Below are positions 39,330 through 47,956 of a DNA stretch of 64,000 nucleotides, one piece after another. The DNA is from CAWJJM01 sp963843275. GTDB taxonomy: Bacteria; Acidobacteriota; Thermoanaerobaculia; Multivoradales; JBCCEF01. The position numbers and the translations under genes are program-made. Each line of letters starts with the position of its first letter. Positions within the stretch are counted from its first letter, which is position 1. The notes beneath the pieces were generated by a model, which made no database searches, had not been told where the DNA came from, and saw only the letters and a list, made by a program, of their open reading frames with translations. Where the stretch lies: positions 992,001 to 1,056,000 of the forward strand of contig CAWJJM010000012.1 in NCBI GenBank assembly GCA_963843275.1. Reading direction: 5' to 3'.

Positions 39330-41110
39330 ATGACCCACCACCCCTTCCGACCCACCCCCCGCCGCGGCGCGCAGCGCGCCGCGACGGCGGCCCTCGTCGC
39401 GGCGCTCGCCGGCGGCGCCGCGTGGGCGCAGCAGACGCCGCCCCCGCCGCCGGCGACGAGCCCGCCCGCCTCCGCCCCGGCGCCGGGCGCGGCGGCGGCG
39501 CCACCCGACGACGTCTTCCTCGACACGGTCGACGTCCGGGTGGTCAACGTCGACGTCTACGTGACCGACAAGAAGGGCCAGCGGGTGAGCGGCCTCGGGC
39601 GTGACGACTTCGAGCTCTTCGAGGACGGCCGGCCGGTGCCGATCTCCAACTTCTACGCCGTCGAGGGGGGGCGCCGGCGCCCGAAGCCGGCGCCGGGGAG
39701 ACGCCGCCGCCCACGGAGCCGGCCACCCGCACGGTGGAGCCGTTGGCCGGCGGCACGAGGCCCGAGGAGCAGCGGCTCCACCTGGTGGTCTACATCGACA
39801 ACCAGAACATCCGGCCGGTCCACCGCAACCGTGTCCTCGGCGAGCTGGCCTACTTCCTGCTCCACGAGCTCTCGCCCGAGGATCGGGTGATGCTGCTCAG
39901 CTTCGATCGTTCCCTGAAGGTGCGCCGGACCTTCACCAGCGATCCACGGCTGATCGCCAGCGCGCTCGACGAGCTCGAGCGGGTGACCGGCGGCGGCACC
40001 AACCAGGACACCTCGCGCCGCGACGCGCTCGAGCGCATCGAGAACGCCTCGGGGGTCGACGAGGCGCTGATCGTCGCCCGGCAGTATGCCGAGGAGGTCC
40101 AGAACGACCTCGGCTACACGCTCGACGCCCTGCGCGCCACGATCGAGAACCTGGCCGGCCTGCCGGGCCGCAAGGCGATCCTCTACGTCAGCGACGGCAT
40201 CCCGATGGTGGCGGGGCAGGACATCTTCGCCGCCGTCGACGAGAAGTTCGGCGGCATGAGCAGCGCGATGATCGACTCGGTGGGCTACGACGCGTCGCGA
40301 CGCTTCGCCGAGGTCGCGAACCTGGCCAACGCCAACCGGGTGACCTTCTACACCGTCGACGCCACCGGCCTGCGGGTGCAGAGCGCGTTCTCGGCCGAGA
40401 ACATGGGGCCGGGCTTCGGACCCCGGGTGGAGTCGTCGTACACCAGCAACCAGCAGAGCTCGCTGCGCTACCTGGCCGACGCCACCGGTGGGGTGGCGGT
40501 GGTCAACACCAACCGCATCCTGCCGCGCCTCGAGCAGGTGGCGGAGGACTTCGGCAGCTACTACTCCCTCGGCTTCAGCCCCGCGCACGCGGGCACCGGC
40601 AGGTTCCACGACCTGCGGGTGGAGGTCAAGGGGCGCAAGGGGCTCGTGGTGCGCCACCGCGAGGGCTACCGCGACAAGACGATCGAGTCGGTGATGACCG
40701 ACGGGACGATCTCGGCCCTCCACTACCCGTACCAGGACAACCCGCTGGGCGTCCGCCTGCGCTTCGGCGAGCCGACGCGCAACGACCGGCGCTACTACAC
40801 CGTGCCCGTCGACGTCGAGGTGCCGCTGGGCAAGGTGGTGCTGCTGCCGCGCGCCGGTACCCACGAGGCCCGGCTGCGCGTCTTCCTGGGGGTGATCGAC
40901 GCCCAGGGGGACTCCTCGCCGATCCAGCAGGTGCCGCTGTCCATCTCCGTCCCCGACGCCGAGGTCGAGCAGGCCCGCGGCCAGTTCTACCGCTACCGGT
41001 TGAGCCTGATCATGCGGGCGGGGGCGCAGCGGGTGGCGGTGGGGCTGCGCGACGAGCTCGGCGGCGAGGCGTCGTTCGTCACCGACCAGGTCACCGTCGG
41101 AGCGCGATAG
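39330..41110 (+). CDS. Secreted VWFA-related protein 2 (frameshift in G7 run at 39665)
   Basis: Paralogue of the preceding gene, 593 residues after adding one G to the G7 run at 39665-39671, which yields VEGGAPAPEAGAGETPPPTE across the break. The signal peptide (ATAALVAALAGGAAWAQQ) is followed by a Pro/Ala linker, the shared module VDVRVVNVDVYVTDKKGQ, and a VWFA domain: LHLVVYIDNQNIRPVHRN, LPGRKAILYVSDGIPMVAG, ANRVTFYTVDATGL, DFGSYYSLGFSPAH. The metal-site positions read D-x-Q-N rather than a perfect DxSxS MIDAS. ATG 39330 is used; an in-frame GTG lies at 39288 after a TACAAT box. Confidence 0.87.
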
Positions 41111-41113
41111 GCT
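41108..41113 (+). promoter_or_regulatory. Leaderless-type -10 box of the holin-like gene
   Basis: TAGGCT overlaps the VWFA 2 stop codon and is followed by six bases (GGGCCC) before the GTG at 41120. Confidence 0.45.
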
Positions 41114-41119
41114 GGGCCC

Positions 41120-41563
41120 GTGGGGAAGAGACGACGCATGTTGCGAGGCGGTTTCCTGGGGGCCTGGATCGAGCTCTTCCGCGGCCTGGGTCAGGCCTAC
41201 CTCGACCTGCTCCGCGCCGAGTGGGCGGCGGTGCGCCGCGACCTGGCGCGCTCCGGCAAGCGCCTGGCCTGGGCGGCGGGGCTGTTCGGCGCCGCGGCGG
41301 CGGTCGGCTTCTGGCTCGTCGCCACCCTGATCTACACGCTCGTCGCCGTGCTCGCCATCTGGTTGCCGCAGTGGGGGGCCGCGCTGGTCGTGCTCGGGCT
41401 CCTGGTGCTGGTCGTGGCGGGCCTCGCGCTGGCCGGCGTGGCGCACCTGAAGCGCGTCGAGAACCCCGCCGCCGTCGTCGGGCGCCGCTACGAGGACCAC
41501 CTGGACTGGTGGGACGACCGGCTGTTGGCCGAGGAGCGGCAGCCGCCCGCCGATCGGCGGTGA
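41120..41563 (+). CDS. YqjE/holin-superfamily-III-like small membrane protein
   Basis: A 147-residue protein with a basic N-terminus, an amphipathic segment (LGQAYLDLLRAEWAAVRRDL) and two adjacent membrane helices (WAAGLFGAAAAVGFWLVATL and ALVVLGLLVLVVAGLALAGV). It ends with a charged tail. This is the layout of the Actinobacteriophage-holin-III/YqjE group, cellular proteins despite the name. Nothing phage-related surrounds it. A second small membrane protein follows 18 bases later, as in yqjE-yqjK pairs. Function unknown. Confidence 0.72.
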   Translation: MGKRRRMLRGGFLGAWIELFRGLGQAYLDLLRAEWAAVRRDLARSGKRLAWAAGLFGAAAAVGFWLVATLIYTLVAVLAIWLPQWGAALVVLGLLVLVVAGLALAGVAHLKRVENPAAVVGRRYEDHLDWWDDRLLAEERQPPADRR

Positions 41564-41581
41564 ACGCCGGGAGGAGTTGAC

Positions 41582-41809
41582 ATGACGCGGGAGCGCGACG
41601 CGGCCCGGCAGGAGATCGAGCGGCGCCGGCGCGCGGTCGAGGAGCGACTGGCCGCGGTGCGGGCGGCGCTGTCGCGGGAGACCGGGATGGCGCCGGTGCG
41701 GCGAGGTTGGCTGGTGGCGGTGGTGGCCGCCGCGGCGGGCCTGGCCATGGCCCTGCGGCGGCGCGGCGAGTGGCGGCGCGGGGCCGCGGAGGAGGGGGCG
41801 CCGGAGTGA
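41582..41809 (+). CDS. Small basic coiled-coil/membrane protein
   Basis: A 75-residue protein: a highly charged helix (TRERDAARQEIERRRRAVEE, continuing RLAAVRAALS) likely to form a coiled coil, then one membrane helix (GWLVAVVAAAAGLAMAL) and a basic-to-acidic tail. GGGAGGAG lies six bases before the ATG. It resembles YqjK/DUF3618-type partners of YqjE-like proteins in size and layout. Probably co-transcribed with the holin-like gene. Confidence 0.65.
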   Translation: MTRERDAARQEIERRRRAVEERLAAVRAALSRETGMAPVRRGWLVAVVAAAAGLAMALRRRGEWRRGAAEEGAPE

Positions 41810-41827
41810 GCGGCCGGGGCCGGTGCC

Positions 41828-42016
41828 TCAGGCCTGGGCCGGCCGCTTGAAGACCATCGCGATGTTGTCGGTCGCGCCGGTCTTGAAGTTCACCGAGGTG
41901 ATCGACACCAGCTCCCAGCCCTCCTCTCCGAGCCGGTCGAGCTCGGTCGAGCAGGCGGGGTCGAGCCGGTAGTTCTCGCTGCGGATGTTGATCACCTTGT
42001 ACTGCCAGCGGGTCAT
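41828..42016 (-). CDS. DUF4177 family protein
   Basis: A 62-residue protein of the DUF4177 family: MTRWQYKVINIRSENY at the start, LDRLGEEGWELVSITSV in the middle and a final strand NIAMVFKRP. The ATG at 42016 is preceded by AGGAGGCG. The fold is a small beta sheet with unknown function. It is isolated between oppositely oriented or unrelated genes. Confidence 0.82.
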   Translation of the reverse strand: MTRWQYKVINIRSENYRLDPACSTELDRLGEEGWELVSITSVNFKTGATDNIAMVFKRPAQA

Positions 42017-42155
42017 CGCCTCCTCCTTCTCCCCATCCGCGCCGCGCCGCCCCGGACCGCCGCGCGGCGCGCGGCGGATCACGACGCGGTGCCCAAGTGG
42101 CGGCAGGAGCTTGCATTTCCCGTACCTCCGCCGCGGCGGGCGGACGGGAGCGCGC

Positions 42156-42977
42156 TCAGGAGGCGACGTCGAGGCGGACGGTGACCTCGTCGCCCGGATC
42201 CACCGCCCAGCGCTCGGCGAGGCTCTCGCCTTCGAGGGCGACCTCGAGCGTGCCGAGCGAGCCGGGGAGCACGGCGGCCCGCCGGGGCGCGATCTCCCGG
42301 TAGTGGCCGGCGCGCCGCGCCGTGGCGTGGGAGCCGATCTCCGCCCGGCAGGGAGCGTCCCCGACCCAGGCGGTGGGGATGTCGGTGATCAGGTTGCCGA
42401 AGCGGTCGATGTGCACGACGCGCCCGCGCAGCACGGCGCCGGCGGTGCCCTCGCGCGGTGGCGTCCCCTCGGCGTGCGGCGCCTCCCGATCGGCGGCCGC
42501 CACCGCGTCGTCGATCTCCGGTCCCAGCTCGGCGAGGGGCTCGCCGCGGGCCAGGTAGGCCGCGACCGGGGCGAAGCGGTCGCGGCCGTGGAAGGTCGAG
42601 CCCGGGCCGGGGAGGAAGAGGTCGTCGCGCTCGACCGAACGCACCTCGGCGGCGCCGCCGTCGGCGAGGACGCCGACGGCCGGGGGAAGCAGCCCGTTGT
42701 CCGGGCCCACCAGGTAGGCGTCGCCGGCCCGCGCCGCGAGGATCCGGCGATGGCTTCCCACCCCGGGGTCGACCACGCCGAGGTGGACGGTGCCGGGCGG
42801 GAACCAGCGCACCGCCGCCGCCAGCAGCCAGCCGCCGGCGGCGACGTCCCCCGCCGCGACGCCGTGGCTGACGTCGACCAGGACGGCCTGCGGCGCCAGC
42901 CGCAGCACCGTCCCTTTGACGGCGGCGACGTAGTAGTCGTCGAGCCCGAAGTCGGTGAGCAGCGTGAGCAGGGTCAC
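42156..42977 (-). CDS. SAM hydroxide adenosyltransferase (DUF62 family)
   Basis: A 273-residue protein of the family that hydrolyses S-adenosylmethionine to adenosine and methionine and that includes the SalL/FlA halogenases. Start LTLLTDFGLDDYYVAAVKG; further motifs are VSHGVAAGDVAAGGWLL, HLGVVDPGVGSHRRILA, GPDNGLL and, in the C-terminal domain, VVHIDRFGNLITDI. The HxxR of the hydrolase group (SHRRI) suggests hydrolysis rather than halogenation. GTG 42977 has a GATAAT box six bases upstream and no ribosome binding site. It is divergent from a glycosyltransferase gene 70 bases away. Confidence 0.88.
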   Translation of the reverse strand: MTLLTLLTDFGLDDYYVAAVKGTVLRLAPQAVLVDVSHGVAAGDVAAGGWLLAAAVRWFPPGTVHLGVVDPGVGSHRRILAARAGDAYLVGPDNGLLPPAVGVLADGGAAEVRSVERDDLFLPGPGSTFHGRDRFAPVAAYLARGEPLAELGPEIDDAVAAADREAPHAEGTPPREGTAGAVLRGRVVHIDRFGNLITDIPTAWVGDAPCRAEIGSHATARRAGHYREIAPRRAAVLPGSLGTLEVALEGESLAERWAVDPGDEVTVRLDVAS

Positions 42978-43034
42978 GGCGCCATTATCGCGCAGCCGCG
43001 CGGACGGCTCCCCCGCGTCCGGGGGGAGTCGGGC

Positions 43035-43040
43035 TAGAGT
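43035..43040 (+). promoter_or_regulatory. Leaderless-type -10 box of the glycosyltransferase-nnr operon
   Basis: TAGAGT is followed by seven bases and GTG 43048. The divergent SAM-hydrolase gene has GATAAT at 42984-42989 (minus strand), six bases from its own start. Confidence 0.5.
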
Positions 43041-43047
43041 CGAGGGT

Positions 43048-43823
43048 GTGGGAGCCACCGGCCGCTGCCTCGTGCTGTTCACCAAGCCGGCGCGTGCGGG
43101 GCGGGTGAAGACGCGCCTCGCCGGGGCGGAGCTGGCGGTGGAGGGCGGCGTCCTGCGGATCGGCGCGGCGGAGGCCGCCGCGCTCCACGAGGCCTTCCTC
43201 CGCGACGTCGCCGGCACCCTGGCGGCCGCGGGCGCCGGGCGGGAGTTCCACCTCCGGGTGGCCTGGGAGGTGGGGTCGGCGACGGCGCTGCCGGAGCTGC
43301 CGGCGGAGCTGGCCGCCGTCCCCGGCGTCTCGGCCGGCCGCCAGGAGGGAGCGGACCTGGGCGAGCGCCTGCTCCGGGCCCTGGCGGCGGCGGCGCGGCA
43401 CCACGCGGCCGTGGCGGCGGTCGGCAGCGACCATCCCACCCTGGCGCCGGCCCGGGTGGGCGAGGCGTTCGCCCACCTGGAGGCGGGGCGCGGCGACGTG
43501 GTGGTCGGCCCGGCGCTCGACGGCGGCTACTACCTGATCGCCCTGGCCGCCGCCGCGGTGCGCCCCGAGCTGTTCGCCGGGATCGAGTGGAGCACCGGGC
43601 GGGTGCTGGAGCAGACGTTGGCGCGCTGTCGCCGCAACGGTCTGCGCGTGCGGCGGCTGGCGCCGGGGCGCGACGTCGACGAGCCCGCCGACCTGGCCCG
43701 GCTGGTGGCGATCCTGCAGGCCAGCCCCGGGGGGGCGACTGCCCGCGGACCCGGGACCTGTTGCGGCGTTGGCGCGTCCTGCCGGCGGTCCCGCCGGCGG
43801 CGGGGAAGGGAGGAGGAGGATGA
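43048..43823 (+). CDS. TIGR04282-type glycosyltransferase (frameshift in G7 run at 43729)
   Basis: Small GT-A glycosyltransferase of the DUF2064/TIGR04282 group. Motifs: CLVLFTKPARAGRVKTRL near the start, QEGADLGERLLRAL, VGSDHPTLAPARV, VVGPALDGGYYLIAL and DVDEPADLARLVAIL. Read literally the frame never stops before entering nnr. Adding one G to the G7 run at 43729-43735 gives a C-terminus (DLLRRWRVLPAVPPA) whose TGA overlaps the nnr ATG exactly (ATGA), for 258 residues. Some relatives act in arsenosugar synthesis, but no arsenic genes are present, so the acceptor is unknown. Confidence 0.82.
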
Positions 43824-45388
43824 GGATTCTGAGCGCCGAGGCGATGCGCACCGTGGACCGGCGGGCCATCGACGAGCTCGGGTTGCCCGGCCTGGTGCTG
43901 ATGGAGAACGCGGCGCTCGGCGTCGTCGAGGCGATCGGCGAGCTGTTCGAGGACGCCGAACGCGTGGCGGTGTTCTGCGGCTTCGGCAACAACGGCGGCG
44001 ACGGGCTCGCGGTGGCCCGGCACCTGACGATCCGCGGCTACGACGTGCTGGTCTACCTGGTGGGCGGCCGCGAGCCGGAGGGCGATGCCGGGGTGCAGCT
44101 CGGCGTCTGCCGGCGCCAGGGGGTGGCGCTCGAGACGATCGACGACGCCGCCGACCTCGCCGCGGCGCTGGCCGAGTGCGCCCGCGCCGACCTGGTGGTC
44201 GACGCCCTCTTCGGCACCGGGCTGGGGCGGCCGCTGGAGGGCCTCTTCGCCGCGGTGGTCGACGGGCTCAACGACCTGCCGGCGCCGATCCTCGCGGTCG
44301 ACCTGCCGAGCGGCCTCGGCGGCAGCCGGGCGGACGTCTTCGGCCCGTGCGTCGCGGCCGCCGCCACCGTGACCTTCGCGGCGCCGAAGATCGCCCACGT
44401 CTTCCCGCCGGCGGCCGACGCCGTGGGCGAGCTGGTGGTCACCGACCTCGGGATCCCGCCGTCGCTGGTCGCGGAGGCGCCGGAGGAGGGCGGCGAGCTG
44501 CACCTGCTGCGCGCCGAGGAGGTGGCCGAGTGGCTCCCCGAGCGGTCGGCCGACGACCACAAGGGCGACTTCGGGCACCTGCTGGTGGTCGCCGGCTCGG
44601 TGGGCAAGGCGGGGGCGGCGGTGATGACGGCGCGCGCCGCGGTGCGCTCCGGGGCGGGGCTGGTGACGGCGGCGGTGCCGGAGGACGTGTTGGCGGTCGT
44701 CCAGGGCGGCTCGGTCGAGTCGATGGCGCTGCCCGTGGCGTCGGCCGACGGGCGCCTGGCGGCGGCGGCGGTGGAGCCGGTGCTGGCGGCGGCGGGCGAG
44801 CGCGACGCGGTGGCGCTCGGCCCCGGCCTCGGGGTGGCCGGCGAGACGGCGGAGGCGGTCCGCCGCATCGCCCTCGGCTGCCCGGTCCCCCTGGTGCTCG
44901 ACGCCGACGGCCTCAACGCCTTCGCCGGCCGGCTGGGGGAGCTCCGCGGGCGCCGCGCCTTCACCGTCCTCACGCCGCACCCCGGCGAGCTCGGCCGCCT
45001 GCTGGGGAGCGATGCCGCCGCGGTGCAGGCCGACCGGCGGGGGGCGGCCCGGCGGGCGGCGGCGGAGAGCGGCGCCGTGGTGGTGCTGAAGGGGCACCTG
45101 ACCCTGGTCGCCGAGCCGCCGGGGCCGGACGGTGCCCCGGGAAGGGTGTGGGTCAATCCCACCGGCAACCCCGGGATGGCGAGCGGCGGCTCGGGCGACG
45201 TCCTCACCGGCGTCCTCGGCGCGCTGGTCGGCTGGATCGGCGGGGTCGAGGCGGTGTGCCTCGGGGTCTTCGTGCACGGGCTGGCCGGCGACCTGGCGGC
45301 CGCGACGGTGGGGGAGACCGGCCTCGCCGCCGGCGACGTCCTCGCCGCGCTGCCGTCCGCCTTCCGGCACCTTCCGGAGCTCGGCTAG
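43820..45388 (+). CDS. nnr: Bifunctional NAD(P)H-hydrate epimerase/dehydratase (Nnr)
   Basis: Repairs hydrated NAD(P)H. The 522-residue fusion has the N-terminal epimerase domain (ENAALGVVEAI, FCGFGNNGGDGLAVARHL, DALFGTGLGRPLEG, VDLPSGLGG) and the C-terminal ADP/ATP-dependent dehydratase domain (LLVVAGSVGKAGAAVMTAR, LVLDADGLNAFAG, LTPHPGELGRLL, and the catalytic GNPGMASGGSGDVLTGVLG). It starts immediately at the end of the glycosyltransferase and is followed by tsaE 16 bases later, a common nnr-tsaE order. Confidence 0.96.
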   Translation: MRILSAEAMRTVDRRAIDELGLPGLVLMENAALGVVEAIGELFEDAERVAVFCGFGNNGGDGLAVARHLTIRGYDVLVYLVGGREPEGDAGVQLGVCRRQGVALETIDDAADLAAALAECARADLVVDALFGTGLGRPLEGLFAAVVDGLNDLPAPILAVDLPSGLGGSRADVFGPCVAAAATVTFAAPKIAHVFPPAADAVGELVVTDLGIPPSLVAEAPEEGGELHLLRAEEVAEWLPERSADDHKGDFGHLLVVAGSVGKAGAAVMTARAAVRSGAGLVTAAVPEDVLAVVQGGSVESMALPVASADGRLAAAAVEPVLAAAGERDAVALGPGLGVAGETAEAVRRIALGCPVPLVLDADGLNAFAGRLGELRGRRAFTVLTPHPGELGRLLGSDAAAVQADRRGAARRAAAESGAVVVLKGHLTLVAEPPGPDGAPGRVWVNPTGNPGMASGGSGDVLTGVLGALVGWIGGVEAVCLGVFVHGLAGDLAAATVGETGLAAGDVLAALPSAFRHLPELG

Positions 45389-45404
45389 GCCGCCGGCGAC
45401 GCCC

Positions 45405-45860
45405 GTGTCGTCCCGCCTCCTGCGCCGCACCGCGGACCCGGCCGCGACCCGCCGCCTCGGTGCCGAGCTGGCGCGGCGGTTGGCGCCCGCGGGCGTGCTG
45501 CTGCTGTCGGGCGATCTAGGGGCGGGCAAGACGGTGTTGGCCCAGGGCGTGGCCGCCGGCCTGGGCATCGATCCGGCCGAGGTGCAATCGCCGACCTATA
45601 CTCTGATCCGCGAGCACCGCGCCCCGTCGGGCGCCCGCCTGATCCACCTCGACCTCTACCGGCTGGAGCCGCAGGAAGCCCTCGAGCTGGGGTTGGAGGA
45701 GGTGCTCGCCGCGCCCGCGGTCAAGGTGGTGGAGTGGGCCGAGCGACTGCCGTGGGCGGTCCCCGGCGCCCTCCACCTCGAGCTGCGCCGGCACCCCGGG
45801 GGGCGCGAGATCCACGAGCTGGGCGGGCCCGCCGCGGGCGGGGCGCCCGATCGCATCTGA
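45405..45860 (+). CDS. tsaE: tRNA threonylcarbamoyladenosine synthesis ATPase TsaE
   Basis: P-loop ATPase required with TsaB and TsaD for the t6A modification of ANN-decoding tRNAs. The 151-residue protein has Walker A GDLGAGKTVLAQGVAAGL, the switch SPTYTLIREH, Walker B HLDLYRL and VVEWAERL near the end. GTG 45405 is the only reasonable start. tsaB and tsaD are not in the window. Confidence 0.95.
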   Translation: MSSRLLRRTADPAATRRLGAELARRLAPAGVLLLSGDLGAGKTVLAQGVAAGLGIDPAEVQSPTYTLIREHRAPSGARLIHLDLYRLEPQEALELGLEEVLAAPAVKVVEWAERLPWAVPGALHLELRRHPGGREIHELGGPAAGGAPDRI

Positions 45861-45915
45861 ACGGCCGCTCCGGCGACCGCCGGACCGAACCGCTGACGAG
45901 GGAGGAGACGAGACG

Positions 45916-46776
45916 ATGAAGATCGAGAAGGTGGGTGTCCTGGGCTGCGGCCTGATGGGCGCGGGGATCGCCGAGGTGAGCGCCCGCGCCGGCTACGAGA
46001 CGGTGGTCCGCGAGGTCAGCGAGAGCCTGTTGGAGAAGGGCATGGACAAGATCCGCGGGTCGCTGGGCAAGGCGGTCGACAAGGGCAAGCTCGACGCCGA
46101 GACGCGGGACGCCACGCTGGCGCGCCTGTCCGGCACGGTCGAGCTCGGCGACCTCGCCGAGTGCGACCTGGTGATCGAGGCGATCGTCGAGAACCTCGAG
46201 GAGAAGAAGAAGACGTTCGGCGCCCTCGACCAGGCGGTGGAGGAGACGGCGATCTTCGCCAGCAACACCTCCTCGCTCACCGTCACCCAGCTCGCGGCGG
46301 CCACCTCGCGCCCCGAGCGCTTCGTGGGCCTGCACTTCTTCAACCCGGTCCCGGTGATGAAGCTGGTCGAGGTGGTCCGGACGCTGCTGACCGCCGACGC
46401 GGTGTTCGACGACGCCGCGGAGTTCGTGCGCTCGCTGGGCAAGGAGCCGGTGGCCTGCCGCGACAACTCCGGGTTCATCGTCAACCGGCTGTTGGTGCCC
46501 TACCTGCTCGACGCCGTGCGGGCGCTGGAGGAGGGCGTGGGGAGCATCGAGGACATCGACAAAGGGATGCAGCTCGGCACCGGCTACCCGATGGGGCCGT
46601 TCACGCTGCTCGACTTCGTGGGCCTCGACACCACCTACTACATCGCCAACATCATGTTCGACGAGTACCGGGAGAAGCGCTTCGCGCCGCCGCCGTTGCT
46701 CAAGCAGATGGTGCAGGCCGGGCGGCTGGGCCGCAAGAGCGGGCGCGGCTTCTACGACTACACCAAGCGATCCTGA
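45916..46776 (+). CDS. 3-hydroxyacyl-CoA (3-hydroxybutyryl-CoA) dehydrogenase
   Basis: NAD-dependent dehydrogenase of 286 residues, the stand-alone FadB2/PaaH/Hbd form. Rossmann motif VGVLGCGLMGAGIAEVSARA, catalytic region SNTSSLTVTQLAAATSRP and GLHFFNPVPVMKLVEVV with the essential His, then DNSGFIVNRLLVPYL and GTGYPMGPFTLLDFVG. GAGGGAGGAG precedes the ATG. It would interconvert 3-hydroxyacyl- and acetoacetyl-type CoAs in fatty-acid degradation or butyrate metabolism. No other beta-oxidation gene is nearby. A long hairpin follows the stop. Confidence 0.92.
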   Translation: MKIEKVGVLGCGLMGAGIAEVSARAGYETVVREVSESLLEKGMDKIRGSLGKAVDKGKLDAETRDATLARLSGTVELGDLAECDLVIEAIVENLEEKKKTFGALDQAVEETAIFASNTSSLTVTQLAAATSRPERFVGLHFFNPVPVMKLVEVVRTLLTADAVFDDAAEFVRSLGKEPVACRDNSGFIVNRLLVPYLLDAVRALEEGVGSIEDIDKGMQLGTGYPMGPFTLLDFVGLDTTYYIANIMFDEYREKRFAPPPLLKQMVQAGRLGRKSGRGFYDYTKRS

Positions 46777-46791
46777 GGGTGCGCGGTCGCG

Positions 46792-46834
46792 GGCGGACCG
46801 GGCGGCCGGTGGTAGACTACCGGCCCGGTCCGCC
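46792..46834 (+). terminator. Long GC hairpin with a TAGACT box in its loop
   Basis: Left arm 46792-46810 pairs with right arm 46819-46834 (GGCGGACCGGG and CCGGT on the left, with three unpaired bases CGG; ACCGGCCCGGTCCGCC on the right). The loop 46811-46818 is GGTAGACT, so a -10-like TAGACT (46813-46818) sits inside it. It may terminate the dehydrogenase transcript and also carry the phoH promoter. No T-tract follows. Confidence 0.55.
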
Positions 46835-46910
46835 GGCCTCCGTGCCGCGGGCCCCGTTTCTCCGCCGTGGAAACAGCGAGACCCTTGAGCCCCGGAAGCC
46901 GCCTCCCCGC

Positions 46911-47927
<1,017 letters not shown>

Positions 47928-47956
47928 ACCGGCCGCCGGGACGACGGCGACCTCCC

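Noticed and set aside
36032..39547. A 1171-codon minus-strand open frame opposite thiD, the YpdA-like gene and VWFA 1
   Set aside because: Its composition is Arg/His/Gly-rich with no recognisable domain, and the plus-strand genes show conserved motifs throughout.
41120..41563. Prophage remnant suggested by the holin-like protein
   Set aside because: No integrase, terminase, capsid or lysis genes are nearby. The holin III/YqjE group is mostly chromosomal.
42156..42977. SAM hydrolase as a chlorinase or fluorinase linked to the halogenase-like protein
   Set aside because: The SHRRI segment and overall motifs fit the hydroxide-adding group, and the gene is 12 kb from the flavoprotein without shared context.
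43048..45519. A single 820-residue fusion of the glycosyltransferase with sequence through nnr
   Set aside because: Beyond 43735 the frame is a shadow of nnr. One G added to the G7 run ends the glycosyltransferase precisely at the nnr start.
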